From NCBI GenBank assembly GCA_038030265.1, contig CM075940.1, forward strand, positions 8,618,001 through 8,682,000: DNA of 64,000 bases. Reading direction: 5' to 3'. The notes under the pieces were generated by a model. It did no database searches. It was not told the origin of the DNA and saw only the letters and a list, made by a program, of their open reading frames with translations. This DNA comes from Corythucha ciliata. Taxonomy: Eukaryota; Arthropoda; Insecta; Hemiptera; Tingidae. A program made the translations under genes and the position numbers. Shown piece by piece: positions 10,545 through 20,544 of this stretch (its first letter is position 1; each line of letters opens with the position of its first letter).

Positions 10545-11278
10545 ATGAACACCCGGTGGGCAAGAAGAAATCAGAATCTCTACCTCCGACTGGAAAGCTC
10601 TTGGACCTTGTGGTACTTGAAGTTTCGAAAAGAAGACAGCTGGTTGGAGCGTCTTCAAGACGTCGCTACTTTTTCAACAGTGGATGATTGCTCTCTTCTA
10701 TTTGAGCACATAATGCCCGCAAGTCAATTGGGATATGGGTGCGACTATCTCCTTTTCAAGGAAGGCATTTTCCCAGCTTGGGAGGGTGAAGCGAACGTGG
10801 CCGGAGGTCGCTGGGTTATGACTTTCAAAGGTGAGGGATTCTCCTCCTAATTAGACGCTAATCCATGCATGTCGTATTAACTCTGTTGTGCCCTTCCCCT
10901 CTTCATATCCATCACATTCTGCGTCAAAAATTGACGGCTCATCCTTTTCCAGCATACTAACACTTGTGCTCTCTCTCTCTCACTCTCTCTCTCACAGGGA
11001 ACATGAATCCGGCCGTCCTAGACCAGATTTGGATGCAATTGGTGTGGTCCGTCGTCACGGGAATCTTGAGTGGACAATTGCTCAACGGCGTGACGGTCAA
11101 CGTTCGACGGAATTGCGTTAAAATTGCTTTGTGGACCAAGGACTGGCGTATCGATCAAAGGAAATTAATCCAAATTGGCCTGCAATTCAAGTCAATTGTT
11201 GGAGCTTCTCCCACAAATGTAATCCAATATCACGTCCACTCAGAGGGTCGTAAGGCCAATGCCAAATTTTATTTGTGA
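10545..11278 (+). CDS. eIF4E: eIF4E-family cap-binding protein, two exons
   Basis: Exons 10545-10830 and 10998-11278 (intron 167 nt, GTGAGG...CACAG, phase 1) give 188 aa. eIF4E binds the mRNA 5' cap in the cytoplasm. Cap-pocket residues are present: W33 (human W56), W79-E80 (W102-E103), R132 (R157) and W141 (W166), plus the signatures SWTLWYLKF, GCDYLLFKEGI and GGRWVMTF. Two tryptophans at the positions of human W43 and W46 place it nearer class I than 4EHP. Odd points: the HPL element that precedes W43 in eIF4E reads LRL here, and human W73, which contacts eIF4G and 4E-BPs, is replaced by S50. The ATG at 10545 is the first after an acceptor-like CCAG ending at 10492 and the frame is closed just upstream (TGA 10503). 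A YEHP-like peptide sits in another frame right at this point, so the N terminus may be mis-modelled. Confidence 0.85.
10968..10997 (+). repeat. (CT)n tract forming the eIF4E intron acceptor
   Basis: An almost pure CT dinucleotide run leads directly into CACAG at 10993-10997 and supplies the polypyrimidine tract of the only intron. Confidence 0.8.
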
Positions 11279-11815
11279 AAATGTTATTAATTAGTAATGT
11301 TGGCAACGATTTACCCTAATGTCGCGCAGTTTTCGTTTACCTGTCTTACCTAAATTTCATGTTTGTGTTTATATTTCGTACGTGCCGTGCGCTAAAATTA
11401 CGTATCTAAGCATTTAAAAAAAAAAATGGATTTTCAGCCAATAAATTCTTCCCATTGCCACTAATTTTTCAGAGTTTTTTATAGTAAAAACACTTCCGTT
11501 GTGTTTTTCCCCTCTCCATCAAGAAAGAACTTCATTCCTCGCTCGGTTGACGAATAGCAACGCGATGGAAGGAGCAGGGGTGGGGGGGGGAGTCCTCTTA
11601 AACTCGGCGAGCTTCATGGCAAGAGCTTTCCCCGACCAGTTTGGTCGTAACTGCGGTGACACACTGGTCCATTGATGTTTTTTGGAGCTGCACAGCCCTC
11701 CCTCCCCTAATTTGGCGATAGAAAGGCCGGAATTGGTTGTGCCAACAAACTGTGGTGATCTCGCCCTCTGGTCTGCTAGGCAAACCATTTCGGTCGTGGT
11801 TCAGGGGGCGTGAGG
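11279..11815. other. eIF4E 3' UTR and flank
   Basis: Non-coding. A 9-base G run lies near 11582. No repeat family was recognised before the family G motifs begin. Confidence 0.4.
11440..11445 (+). terminator. putative polyadenylation signal for the eIF4E gene
   Basis: AATAAA 162 nt after the stop codon, with no other gene nearby. Confidence 0.5.
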
Positions 11816-12175
11816 TGAAGCTAGCCGCACCCATGTTAGTTTGTGATTTAAAGTGATTAAAGGGACTATAAACAAACGACAATTTCGTCTCATCAAACGT
11901 AAACAAACGATATTAAGACACGAGAAATGGGGCTAAAATAAAACGATCAGTTCTTGGGTCGGGTTATACGTAAAGGTGGCCAAACCCTTGGGGTTGGGTA
12001 AACAAACGAAAAATACGCACGAAGAAACGTAAACAACGATTTTAGGGCCGCAGATTTGCCGCTAAACAAGCGATTTCGTAATGTGTCAGGGAGTGTGGAG
12101 CTAGCCGCACCCAAGTTTTTGTTGTTGTTTAAAGTGCTAGTGTGGCTAAACAAATGAACAGGTCCGTTCATTCAC
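11815..12175 (+). repeat. family G: TAAACAAACGA motif at about 31-bp spacing inside a 280-bp duplication
   Basis: GTGNAGCTAGCCGCACCCA followed by a TTTAAAGTG block occurs at about 11815 and again at about 12093. Between and after them the motif TAAACAAACGA (with variants) occurs near 11869, 11900, 11938, 11999, 12030, 12062 and 12146, mostly 31 bp or a multiple apart. Confidence 0.6.
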
Positions 12176-12299
12176 GGTTTTATGCGTTACGGTTCGGGCC
12201 AGAGGTTCATGTGTATGGAACATATACGCTCTTTGTAGGCGGAGATTTGGCTCCTTTTGAAGATTTACATTCCATCCGAGTATCCCATTGGTCTTAATT

Positions 12300-12460
12300 T
12301 AATTGAAGTGCTCAATCGGGGCTAAAATTAATAAAACACGCTCATTCGCGGTCACCAGTCTCAACTTCCAGTCAAAAAATTTAGAAAAAATCGCTAATAC
12401 CGACGTGGTTTATGTGGCCCTTCCACGTGGAGATAAAAACTTGTAAAAAACGCTAATGTG
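12300..12460 (+). repeat. short family B remnant
   Basis: Four to five degenerate monomers (GGGGCTAAAATTAATAAAAC, CATTCGCGGTC and similar) with a marker-like CAGTTCCAG segment. Confidence 0.5.
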
Positions 12461-12474
12461 CCTTCCCAGTCAGC

Positions 12475-12790
12475 AATGAAATATTTTTTAAATGTTTGTT
12501 ATAAACATTTCAATAACATAATATTAAACCTTTAAAAAAACTTTTTTGGATGTTATAAATGACGGCTTTTGCATTTGGGTACCAAATATTTATAAAACGT
12601 ATAAAAAAGGTCTAAAAATATTTTGGTTTTAATCATTTAAAAAACCTTTATTTAACAACTTTTAAATCTTCAAAACACATTTTATTAACAAATAATAAAT
12701 ATTTAAATAATGTGTTTTCTTTCATTTCAAACGGTTAAAAAATTATTTTTAAAATAAAATAAATAAAAACTTTTTTTTTTTTAGTTGGAA
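12475..12790. mobile_element. AT-rich element with palindromic ATTT/TTTAAA content
   Basis: Starts CCCAGTCAGCAATGAAATA and ends TTTTAGTTGG. The interior is a very AT-rich series of AACATTTTT-, TTTAAA- and TATAAA-type words with local inverted repeats. The ends resemble in inverse order the TTTGCTAGTTGGG end of the repeats at 14256 and 15124, suggesting a MITE family, but no clean TIR or target duplication could be fixed. Confidence 0.35.
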
Positions 12791-13270
12791 CGGTAGCCCG
12801 CAATTTTTCTGCGATGTAGAAGAAAAAGACAGAAATAATAATCAAATCATACAAAGAACTCAACCAAAATCACCTGTGCAACTATTCTCAGGTTCGTTCG
12901 TGCTTGTTTCACCAAAAGACACCAGCCTTGGAAATCCTACTAAAAAATGCAAAAAAACAATGCTATTGCAGTTATTAAATGTAATGTGCTACCATACCAA
13001 ATTGAAGAAAACATAATTCTCATGGATTTAGCTCATTCAAAACTCAAGCCCAAGCAGCATGATAATATTTTCTGAACATTCAGAAAATATTCGAATATTC
13101 AGACAATATTAAGAATCTCAAAAAAATATTTTAAGAATATTAATTTTTCATTCATCGTTAATATTTGTATCATAATATTGTTTAATATGAAAATAATATT
13201 TTTGAAGGAATATTTTCGACATTTTTGAAGAGAGGGTGGTGAAAATAGAGGAAGAAGTTCGGCTTAATGA
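12790..13270. other. AT-rich non-coding spacer with a palindrome
   Basis: Contains AATATT-rich sequence and the inverted repeat at 13064-13091. No coding signal. Confidence 0.4.
13064..13091. repeat. perfect 12-bp inverted repeat, 4-nt loop
   Basis: AATATTTTCTGA (13064-13075) and TCAGAAAATATT (13080-13091) around ACAT, followed by further ATATT/AATAT words to about 13210. Preceded by CCCAAGCAGCAT, which resembles the start of the AT-rich element at 12475. Confidence 0.8.
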
Positions 13271-13273
13271 AAC

Positions 13274-13680
13274 CAGCTGTGGCGGTCCCAGGGGGGAGGC
13301 CATGGGACGATGCCCCCCCCCCCTGAGATTCTGGCGCTTGCACAATTTTTCCCCTCATATTCGAGGCGCCCGCGCCTGCAGAAAGGAGGCATCGGAAGTA
13401 GTCGCACCCCCCTTTATAGAGGACTAACGTTCTCTGAGGATTGTGATAAATTCTCCATGGTGTCCTCGCTTCAAAGGATGGAGGTAGGGGACTTGATACG
13501 ATCCATCACATCATGCGATTGATTTGCTAGTTTTTTCAAGCACCGACCGCGATACGTTTAAAATCGGAAAAATTACTGCAGTTCGCATACATATGATAAC
13601 GAAAAATTGACCCATGTGAAGAAGAGTAACGAACAGTCTGGTGCCCCCCCCCCCTGGATGAGTCCCTGGGACCGCCCTTG
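13274..13680. mobile_element. non-autonomous hAT element (MITE) with 8-bp target duplication
   Basis: The target duplication AATGAAAC is at 13266-13273 and 13681-13688. Ends are CA...GGCGGTCCCAGGG, with a 13-bp perfect inverted core (13281-13293 against 13664-13676) and a 3-bp indel next to the left tip. It is 407 bp long with C11 runs near 13311 and 13643 and no coding potential. The 8-bp duplication and CA...TG termini fit the hAT superfamily. Confidence 0.85.
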
Positions 13681-14297
13681 AATGAAACACGATTGATGAA
13701 ATGATTCGGATTAATGAAACAATTCTGGGACGGCTTAGGGTATCCCTATACGGAATGAAATGCACTCTTACCGACCGCCAGCTGCCGGAGCGAATTTTTT
13801 TTTTAAACTCATAATTGCTGTGTCAAATGAGTGGTGGTAGTGCTGGTGGTTTGTGGGAGGGGGGGGGCATGACCTTAATACATGAAATGAATTGGATCCG
13901 ACAGCCCATTGCCGGAGCGATAATTTTCCCAATTTTCTGGATAAAATAGAAAAGTTCTACGCTAGTCCTTCCCCTTCACCAGTAATTACTTCTAACAAAT
14001 TAATGCTTTAATGAAAGATAAAAACTAAACATTTTTTAAACGTCTCAAAAATAATGTTTTAATAACGTTTATTCCAAAAATATTAAATTAGTAAGTTTTA
14101 ATAAACACTATATAACATTTTGTAACAAAACTTTGAACAAAGCATATTATTTTCACGTTAAAAAAATCTTTTTTCCTCAAATGTTTTTTGTCCAAATGTT
14201 CTGTCGTTAAATAAATATTAATAAAATGTTTTTTAAAGATCGTTTGCTAGTTGGGGAGGGGAGCCTGTTCGTTGTGAATTCGAACCCCTCCTGGGGA

Positions 14298-14338
14298 TTA
14301 TTATTATTATTATTATTATTATTATTGTTATTATTATT
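14298..14338 (+). repeat. (ATT)n microsatellite
   Basis: About thirteen ATT units with one GTT interruption, between the two copies of the tandem duplication. Confidence 0.9.
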
Positions 14339-14611
14339 TTAAAACTCATAATTGCAGTGTCAAATGAGTAGTGGTTGTGCTTCATGGATCCGACATCCCA
14401 TTGCCGGAGCGATAATTTTCCCGATTTTATGGATACAACAGAAAAGTTCTACGCTAGTCCTTCCTCTTCACCACTAATTACTTCTAACAAATCAATGTTT
14501 TGATGAAAGTTGAAAACTATAAACATTTTTTAAACGTCTCAACAAATAATGTTCTAATAACGTTCCAAAAAGATTTAATTAGTAAGTTTCAATAAACATT
14601 ATATAAAATTT

Positions 14612-14987
14612 CGTCGGTCCCACTGCAACACCGGCTATAACTCACATTTTGTCGGTTTTGGGGTTGTGATGAATCTAGATTCAAATTTTCGTGGCGGATC
14701 GAATGGTCAGGTCGGTTTTCCACTCATGAAGTTATTTTTTAGTATTTATCTACAGAATTTATTACTCTTCGTAGTTATCTACCTAAGCCTGAAACAACAG
14801 CAGCTATTTGACCATTTTTTCATTACACCACTTTTTTAATTATTACCCATAACATTATTGGTTTTCGAGATAGTTACAAAAGGTATAGTGAACGTTTGGG
14901 TGAAGAATAATTATTGAAAAATAAGTTTTTTGCCTCTCCTGAAAAGTTATTTATAATCAGTTAGCCAGTTTTGCAGTGGGACCGACG
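14612..14987. mobile_element. 376-bp TIR element (MITE) with apparent ATTT duplication
   Basis: The left end CGTCGGTCCCACTGCAA (14612-14628) is inverted perfectly at 14971-14987, and the match continues to about 25 bp with two mismatches. ATTT flanks both sides (14608-14611, 14988-14991), while the paralogous uninterrupted site near 14117 has ATTT once. It has no ORF of note. The superfamily is uncertain; a 4-bp duplication is unlike hAT (8) or Tc1 (TA). Confidence 0.85.
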
Positions 14988-15179
14988 ATTTTGTAACAAA
15001 ACTTTGAACACCACATATTATTTTCACGTTTAAAAATATTTTTTCCTCAAATGTTTTTCGTCCAAATGTTCTGTCTTCAAATAAATATTAATAAAATGTT
15101 TTTTAAAGATCGTTTGCTACTTGGGTTGCTCAGTCCTAAGTAGGCCAAAACTGGCGAAATCCGTTTTCAGGGTGATGTA

Positions 15180-15635
15180 GACAAAGGCGATTTTTTTTTA
15201 AATTTTACAAAGTGCGAGGCTAAAATTTAGAAAAACGCATTCACAGCTCAAACTGAGAATAACCTCTAATTCGCGGCCAAGAAAAATGAGAAAAACGTCA
15301 ATTCGTGGCCACAAAATCGAGAAAAATCGCTCATTCTTGAATGAATGTGAAAAAAAAATAGCTAATTCGCAGCTAAATTTATTGAGAAATACTCTATTTC
15401 GCAGCTAAATGTATAGAGAAAAACGCTAATTCCCGGCTAAAATTGAGAAATAGTGCTAATTCGTGCACAAGGTTACGAGGGAGCTGGTTCACGGCTAAAA
15501 TTGTAGAGAAGAAGAGCTATATAATTCGCTGTTGAAATTGAGAAAACGCCTATTTTGCGATTTCTATGGAGTCAACTTCGTGGCTAGGTTTAGGAAAAAT
15601 CGCTAATTCACGGTTAAAAGTAATCCGTGAATTTC
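15180..15635 (+). repeat. family B array, sense orientation
   Basis: About 15 monomers of the AATTCGCGG / AAAATTGAG / A-tract type, with a marker-like monomer (GCGATTTCTATGGAGTCAAC) near 15555. Confidence 0.85.
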
Positions 15636-16060
15636 AGATTTTTCTTAAATTTATATTAGCGGATGAGAGCTTTTTCTAACCTCCAGAAAGCAAGAATTGG
15701 CTATTTCCTCAATTGTAGCTCTGGGGTTTTCTCAATTTTTAGCCACACATTAGCGCTTTTTTAAAATTCCAACCGTGAGATTAGAACTTTTTCTTCACAT
15801 TTAACTGCGAATTATAACCTTTTTTCCATTTTAGCCGCGAACTATGCGCTTTTTAGCAATTTTACCAGTAAATTAACGTTTTTTATATCAATTTTAGTCC
15901 CGAAATTGCACGAAGAACGGCACATTATACTAGCGTTTTTTCGCTTTATCCGAAAAAGGGCATCTTCATAAATTTTAGCCACAAATACGGCGGCTCTCTT
16001 TCAATTTTGACCGTCAATTAGCGTCATTAAAAATATTGGTCTCGAATTTCGACGAATGCC
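15636..16060 (-). repeat. family B array, inverted orientation
   Basis: The same monomer now reads on the minus strand (TCTCAATTTTAGCC, CGCGAAC, GCGCTTTTT order). The switch occurs within a few bases of 15630. Confidence 0.85.
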
Positions 16061-16860
16061 AGAAAAATCACCTTTTGAATGTGTGAACATCAAGCGCGAT
16101 ATTTGAGCAAAACCATCGAAATTGCTTCTCTAAATGCGCCAACCCCATGAAATAGAGCCGTAGATGCGTCAACACCGCGAAATTTTGTTTCTTCAGGAAA
16201 AATAATCGACCGCGAAATTGAATTTATTGGTTTTGAACGAGCCAACTCCATGAACTATCGTCTTTGAAGACTGCTAAATTGCCTTTTCAAGTTGGCCAAA
16301 ACTCGCGAAATCAGTTATCAGGGTGATAGAGTCAAACGCGATTTTTTAAAAAAAATTTACAACTCTGCAAAAAATTGTTCTTAAACGGAGTCGAACCCTG
16401 GGAATTGTTCTTTAGACTTGGACAGCACTCTGGAACTTTGGATCTTGAAGGTAAGACATCCGCGAGGATGGAGTTTTTAGAGGACTGAACTCCACGAAGT
16501 TAGGTTTCTCGTGCACCAGATCTAGCCAAATCGTTAAAGATTGATCTTTTTTTTGGGCCGAAGGCGCAGGAATGGTTTTTGAATTAGCCAAATAATCCAC
16601 GTGTAAAACTGGATTCTATATAGTGACAAACCCGCGAAATATGGATTTGGAAAGAGTTTAATCCTGCGAAATTGCTATTTTGATGATCCTAGACCCGTTA
16701 ATATGCTGTTTGATTGAGTCAACCTCGTGAAATTATATGTATAATTTTGAATGGACCAACAACACGAAATTGTCTCTTTTATAGGGAGTCGATCAGGCCG
16801 CAAATGCGGCTTTTTGATTGAGCAAAACCAAGGAAATTGGTTCTGTGAGTGCGATGTCTG
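16060..16860 (-). repeat. family C array
   Basis: Degenerate units of roughly 30 bp reading GCGAAATTG, TTTTTGA, GAGCCAACCC on the plus strand. The core AATTTCGCGG is therefore on the minus strand, the same orientation as the adjoining B array. Confidence 0.75.
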
Positions 16861-17370
16861 ATAAATCGAGATTCAAAAGGGTTGAACCCGCAAATTCTAT
16901 AGCCGTAGACGTAACCAGACCGTAAAGAAGAAGAAGAAGAGGAAGAGGTGACACAGTAATCAGCCGTTCCGAGAGTCAAAATCCCGCATATTTCCAATTT
17001 GACGGCTAATAATGTCGAAACTCGCAGTCGCAGCTATTTATCTCCTCCAACTTGCCAATTTTGCTGTCACCGGGGGGGGGGGGTATTTAATATAAACATA
17101 CAGAACAGGGGGAGATTTACAAACAGAAACAGAGTCGAGTTATTTTATTAGTGACATTTTGCACTCTACACTGTAAACGTTAACTTCAATTAAAAACTCG
17201 TATCCAAGACCATAAACCAAGGCTCAAATTGAAGTCTATAACTTAAATAAAAATATGCTCCGGTTTCTAAAGCGATCGAAAAAATTGTGAATATTTTGAC
17301 GATTTTTCCTTAATTTCAGTTAAACGGTATGGGTGGGTGGTGTTCTTTTTCAGAATTTAAGATGTACCTA
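16860..17370. other. spacer with (AAG)n and a G run
   Basis: Short AAG/AGG purine repeat at 16925-16948 and an 11-base G run near 17074. Otherwise no features seen. Confidence 0.4.
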
Positions 17371-17704
17371 TATGTATGTATGTAAGTGTAGGACTCTTTC
17401 ATCCCATTGTGGAGGGGCGCTGGTCCATCCTTTTTCCCTTCCTATCTCAAAAAAATAAAAAAAAATTACGAGAGCGACCGAACTTATACTTTTTCCTGCT
17501 CGGCCTCGGAGAAAGAAAGAAAAAATATCGTCTCGTCTCTCGTCATCAATTATTGTGTTGCGTTCGCACTACGCACCAGACTGTTCAACATCAACTTGAC
17601 TCGTGTGGGCGGGCGGCGGACCTTTTTAATCTTAATTTGTCATTCGGACTCGGACGTAGCGATTCAATCTGTTCGGCGGCGTCGTATGTGAAATCGTGAG
17701 GTAC
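17371..17704 (+). other. GC-richer block ending in a strong splice-donor-like site
   Basis: A non-repeat stretch with a GCGGCG/TCGTCTCGTC flavour unlike its AT-rich flanks, ending GTGAG|GTACGTCC near 17700, a good donor. It is open in two overlapping frames (about 95-107 codons), with no recognisable domain. It could be a 5' exon or UTR, but no matching downstream exon was identified. Confidence 0.25.
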
Positions 17705-18590
17705 GTCCATTTTTTTAATTTTTTTTTATAATCCTCCCATTCCGTAGAGATTGCCTTTTTACTAGGGCCGTCTTTACTAAAGTTGGGGCCCCGGACCCGG
17801 GATAACATTTTAGGCCAGCTCTGGTTGGTTGGGGGGGGGGGGCTCACTTTCTTTCCCACGTGGGGTTCACATGGTTTCAAATTAATTTTCAAAAGCAACT
17901 AATTTGTGCAAAAAGTACTATGTATCGTGTTCAGGTAAAGTAGTAAGTATTCAAGTCAATTTTTCTACTTTTTGATAAAATAATATTGATATAAAATTCG
18001 ACCACTTCCCTGGCCACGCATTTTTCCACTTTTTTTAGCCGAGAACCATGGGCGTAGGGAGAAGGGGCAGGGGTGGCCAGTTGCCCTCCACCTCCACCTG
18101 AACTCGAAATCGAAGTCATATAGTGAAGCAGCTGCCTGAAGCCAGGCCCGAAAAAAGGTACTCATATTAGGAGAAGGTCGCTATCTAAATTCTCGAAGGG
18201 TACTCCATTTTGAGTGAAGTAAGCCTTGTCTGCCACTCCTTAGCCGCTGCTTCTGGATGTGACGACGTGAAGTCGTCCAAATTTACAAAAAATGAAGCTG
18301 ATCTAGGATAGATAAGACTTGGGGGATTGAATCTTTGAGGCAAGAGTAACTTGTTTCTAGAAGTCTGCCGATTCGAAGCCGCTGTTTTCCCATCGCAGAC
18401 TGGATTTAAAAAATCGCACTTTTTTGGGTGAAATTGTGTCATCTTTAGGAGGAAATTTTTGCTCCTGTACGCACTGCCCGGAACGCTCACACGAAGCCGC
18501 CGCAGCCATAATGAGTTATGCAGGTAGCAGGTTCAGTGGCGAACCTCCACCCATCTGGGCCCGGAGCGGACATCTCTACGAGCCCCCTGA
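17705..18590. other. non-coding spacer with transposon-end remnants
   Basis: Contains a G12 run at 17831-17842; a CATGGGCGTAGGGAG-type hAT terminus starting about 18047 followed by GGGGCAGGGG and GTTGCCCTCC; and CAGTGGCGAACC at 18535. No complete element is recognisable. Confidence 0.4.
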
Positions 18591-18700
18591 TCATCCTTTG
18601 TTTGGCCAAATTGCCGAATTCAAGGATTTGGTTCTTCCAAAAAATAGAATTTCGTGGTTTGGCACTTTATAAGGACCAATTTCGCGAATTTGGCGCTTCC
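18590..18700 (+). repeat. short family C segment
   Basis: Three to four units with AATTTCGTGG or AATTTCGCG cores and CTTCCAAAAA. Its right half lies inside the 118-bp duplicated block beside the LINE. Confidence 0.6.
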
Positions 18701-18792
18701 AAAAACATTTTTATGCCTGTAGTTCTATCAACCATAGTATGGCCTTTTTCTCAAGTATGGATGTTTACTTGATCGCTTAATGACCGCTTTTT
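18675..18792 (+). repeat. left copy of 118-bp direct repeat flanking the LINE
   Basis: Matches 20545-20662 with three substitutions (97.5% identity). The two copies exactly bracket the LINE fragment, so this is best read as an unusually long target-site duplication. Confidence 0.9.
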
Positions 18793-20544
18793 TGAAAGTT
18801 TGAAAGTTTTATATTGCTTAGAAGGTAAATACATTGGTATAAGCTGTTGCTCTAAGGTCAATCGACCTTCTGGAGCATGATTGTAAGTAAGCAAGTGCAT
18901 ACATGCATCTTATAAACTCAGCCATTTTCAAAGTAAATCAGTCTTGGCAGTAACATAATGAAGCAAAATAAAAAGCAATAAAAACAAATATAAATAAAAA
19001 TGACAATGAATGCGAGAGAGATTGTGTGAGTGCGAGTGTGTAAGAGGGATAATAAATTTCGAAGAGATGCGTTACGATGACGAGACAAGAGAGGGAATCT
19101 GCGATCGTACAAATAACAGGATGACGAGGCCTATGAGCTGTTTAGCAGGTACTACTAGTCTTCCAATTAAAAAAATAAAATAAATCTATCACTATACAGA
19201 ACAATGAAGTCAATGAAATATAACGTAAAACAATACAACAATAAATAAATACATAAATAAGTAAATGAATAGAATGATTGTAATATAAATGAACCGAATA
19301 ACCAATGAGATAAAGGAGCTCACTAACAAAGAACAAGAAAATTAAAAATGACTAGGCTGACTCTGCACTAAAATTGACTAGATGAAAGGGGACTAGAAGA
19401 GTTTAAATTTAAACAAAGCATTCGTGTCGAAAACCGATACTCGAACCATTATTACAAATGTCGGACAAACCTATAAAGCTGCATTATGAGACTCTTGTAA
19501 ATTAAGGAAAAGCTCGAAAACTTTGTTTTTAAAAACTGAAAAATCCCGAAGCGACCTTATATCCCGAGGGATGCTGTTCCACAACCTGACCGAAGAACAC
19601 ACAAATGACTTGTCCGCCACAGCCGTTCTATGCGTTGGCATAACCAAGTCACCCGGGCAAGCTCTCGTTCTTCTCATACTGACGCGTCCTCGGGTCATGA
19701 ATAACTCCAAAAGATAAGATGGTTTGTGGATGTTAAACAGTTTATACAAAAAGCTTGCCTGCAAGTACCTACGACGGGACCGTACCCTCAGCCACCTCAA
19801 CCGCGTGTAAAACTCAGAAACGTGAGCAACGTAGGGAAGGTCGTATACAAATCTGACGCACGAGTTGAGTGCTCGTTCCAGCCTAGAATCCTGCTCCGCA
19901 CTTAACCCATTGAAGACAGCAGAGCAATAATCAAAATGCGGGAACACCAGGGACCGAACAAGCAACTTTCTGACTGCAATCGGTAAGGAATCTTTAATCG
20001 AAGAAAGCTGACCAAGAATCCGGAATACATTTCTACAAACGGATGAGACGTGCAAATCCCAGGAAAGACCCTGATCAAGAGTTACACCAAGGGTAGTCAC
20101 GCTTGTTGCCCATGGAACTACACAGCCGTCCGCCATCACACTGGGAATATCTCCCTCCGACAATGCCGACAAAAAATAACGAGTCCCGAACAAAATAGCC
20201 TGCGTCTTTTGTTTATTTATAATAAGGTCATTACTTATCGCCCATTCAAGGACGGAAGCCACGTCAGTATTCAGCCTGCTAACAGCATCGTTAATTAGAT
20301 GGGGCTCAAAAGAATAGTATAGCTTCACATCGTCTGCATACATGTGGTATTTCGAATGCCTAATATTTGAGGGCAGATCATACTCATACACCGAAAACAG
20401 AAGCGGCCCCAAAACCGACCCTTGCGGAACGCCACTCCCAACAGGCAAGAACGACGACAAGGAGCGATCCAAAGGGGAAATGACAGCCTGACTGCGATCA
20501 ACCAAGTACGAAAGAAACCAAACGCACACACTTCGAGAGAGTCC
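18793..20544 (-). mobile_element. 5'-truncated CR1/jockey-like LINE
   Basis: A minus-strand insertion of 1752 bp between the 118-bp direct repeats. It keeps the C-terminal half of ORF2, then about 680 bp of 3' UTR, and ends in two copies of the octamer CTTTCAAA (minus strand, 18791-18810). A short tandem octamer tail instead of poly(A) is typical of the CR1/L2 side of the non-LTR tree. Confidence 0.85.
19471..20544 (-). CDS. reverse transcriptase, C-terminal half (LINE ORF2 fragment)
   Basis: Open without a stop from the truncation point (20544) to TAG at 19471-19473, about 357 codons. It contains the RT palm blocks GVPQGSVLGPLLFSVY and the catalytic YADDVKLY, the LNTDVASVLEWAISNDLIIN helix region typical of jockey/CR1 RTs, and a C-terminal segment ending with the WNSIPRDIR...FK pattern. 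The endonuclease domain and RT N terminus are missing. It cannot transpose by itself, but the frame is intact, so insertion was recent. The 97.5% identity of its flanks agrees. Confidence 0.9.
   Translation of the reverse strand, partial: GLSRSVCVWFLSYLVDRSQAVISPLDRSLSSFLPVGSGVPQGSVLGPLLFSVYEYDLPSNIRHSKYHMYADDVKLYYSFEPHLINDAVSRLNTDVASVLEWAISNDLIINKQKTQAILFGTRYFLSALSEGDIPSVMADGCVVPWATSVTTLGVTLDQGLSWDLHVSSVCRNVFRILGQLSSIKDSLPIAVRKLLVRSLVFPHFDYCSAVFNGLSAEQDSRLERALNSCVRFVYDLPYVAHVSEFYTRLRWLRVRSRRRYLQASFLYKLFNIHKPSYLLELFMTRGRVSMRRTRACPGDLVMPTHRTAVADKSFVCSSVRLWNSIPRDIRSLRDFSVFKNKVFELFLNLQESHNAAL

Larger units (their letters stand above)
13803..15124 (+). repeat. tandem segmental duplication, two copies
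   Basis: Copy 1 (about 13803-14256) and copy 2 (about 14339-15124) share CTCATAATTGC.GTGTCAAATG, GGATCCGACA, CATTGCCGGAGCGATAATTT, CTACGCTAGTCCTTCC and an AT-rich end finishing TTTGCTA.TTGGG. Identity is high, roughly 85-90% by eye. Copy 2 is longer because of the TIR insertion at 14612-14987; an ATT microsatellite lies between the copies. Confidence 0.85.

Noticed and set aside
18424..18672. 82-codon ORF, considered as an exon starting MSYAG
   Set aside because: Its downstream part coincides with a CAGTGGCGAACC transposon-type terminus and family C repeat; no matching exon was found.
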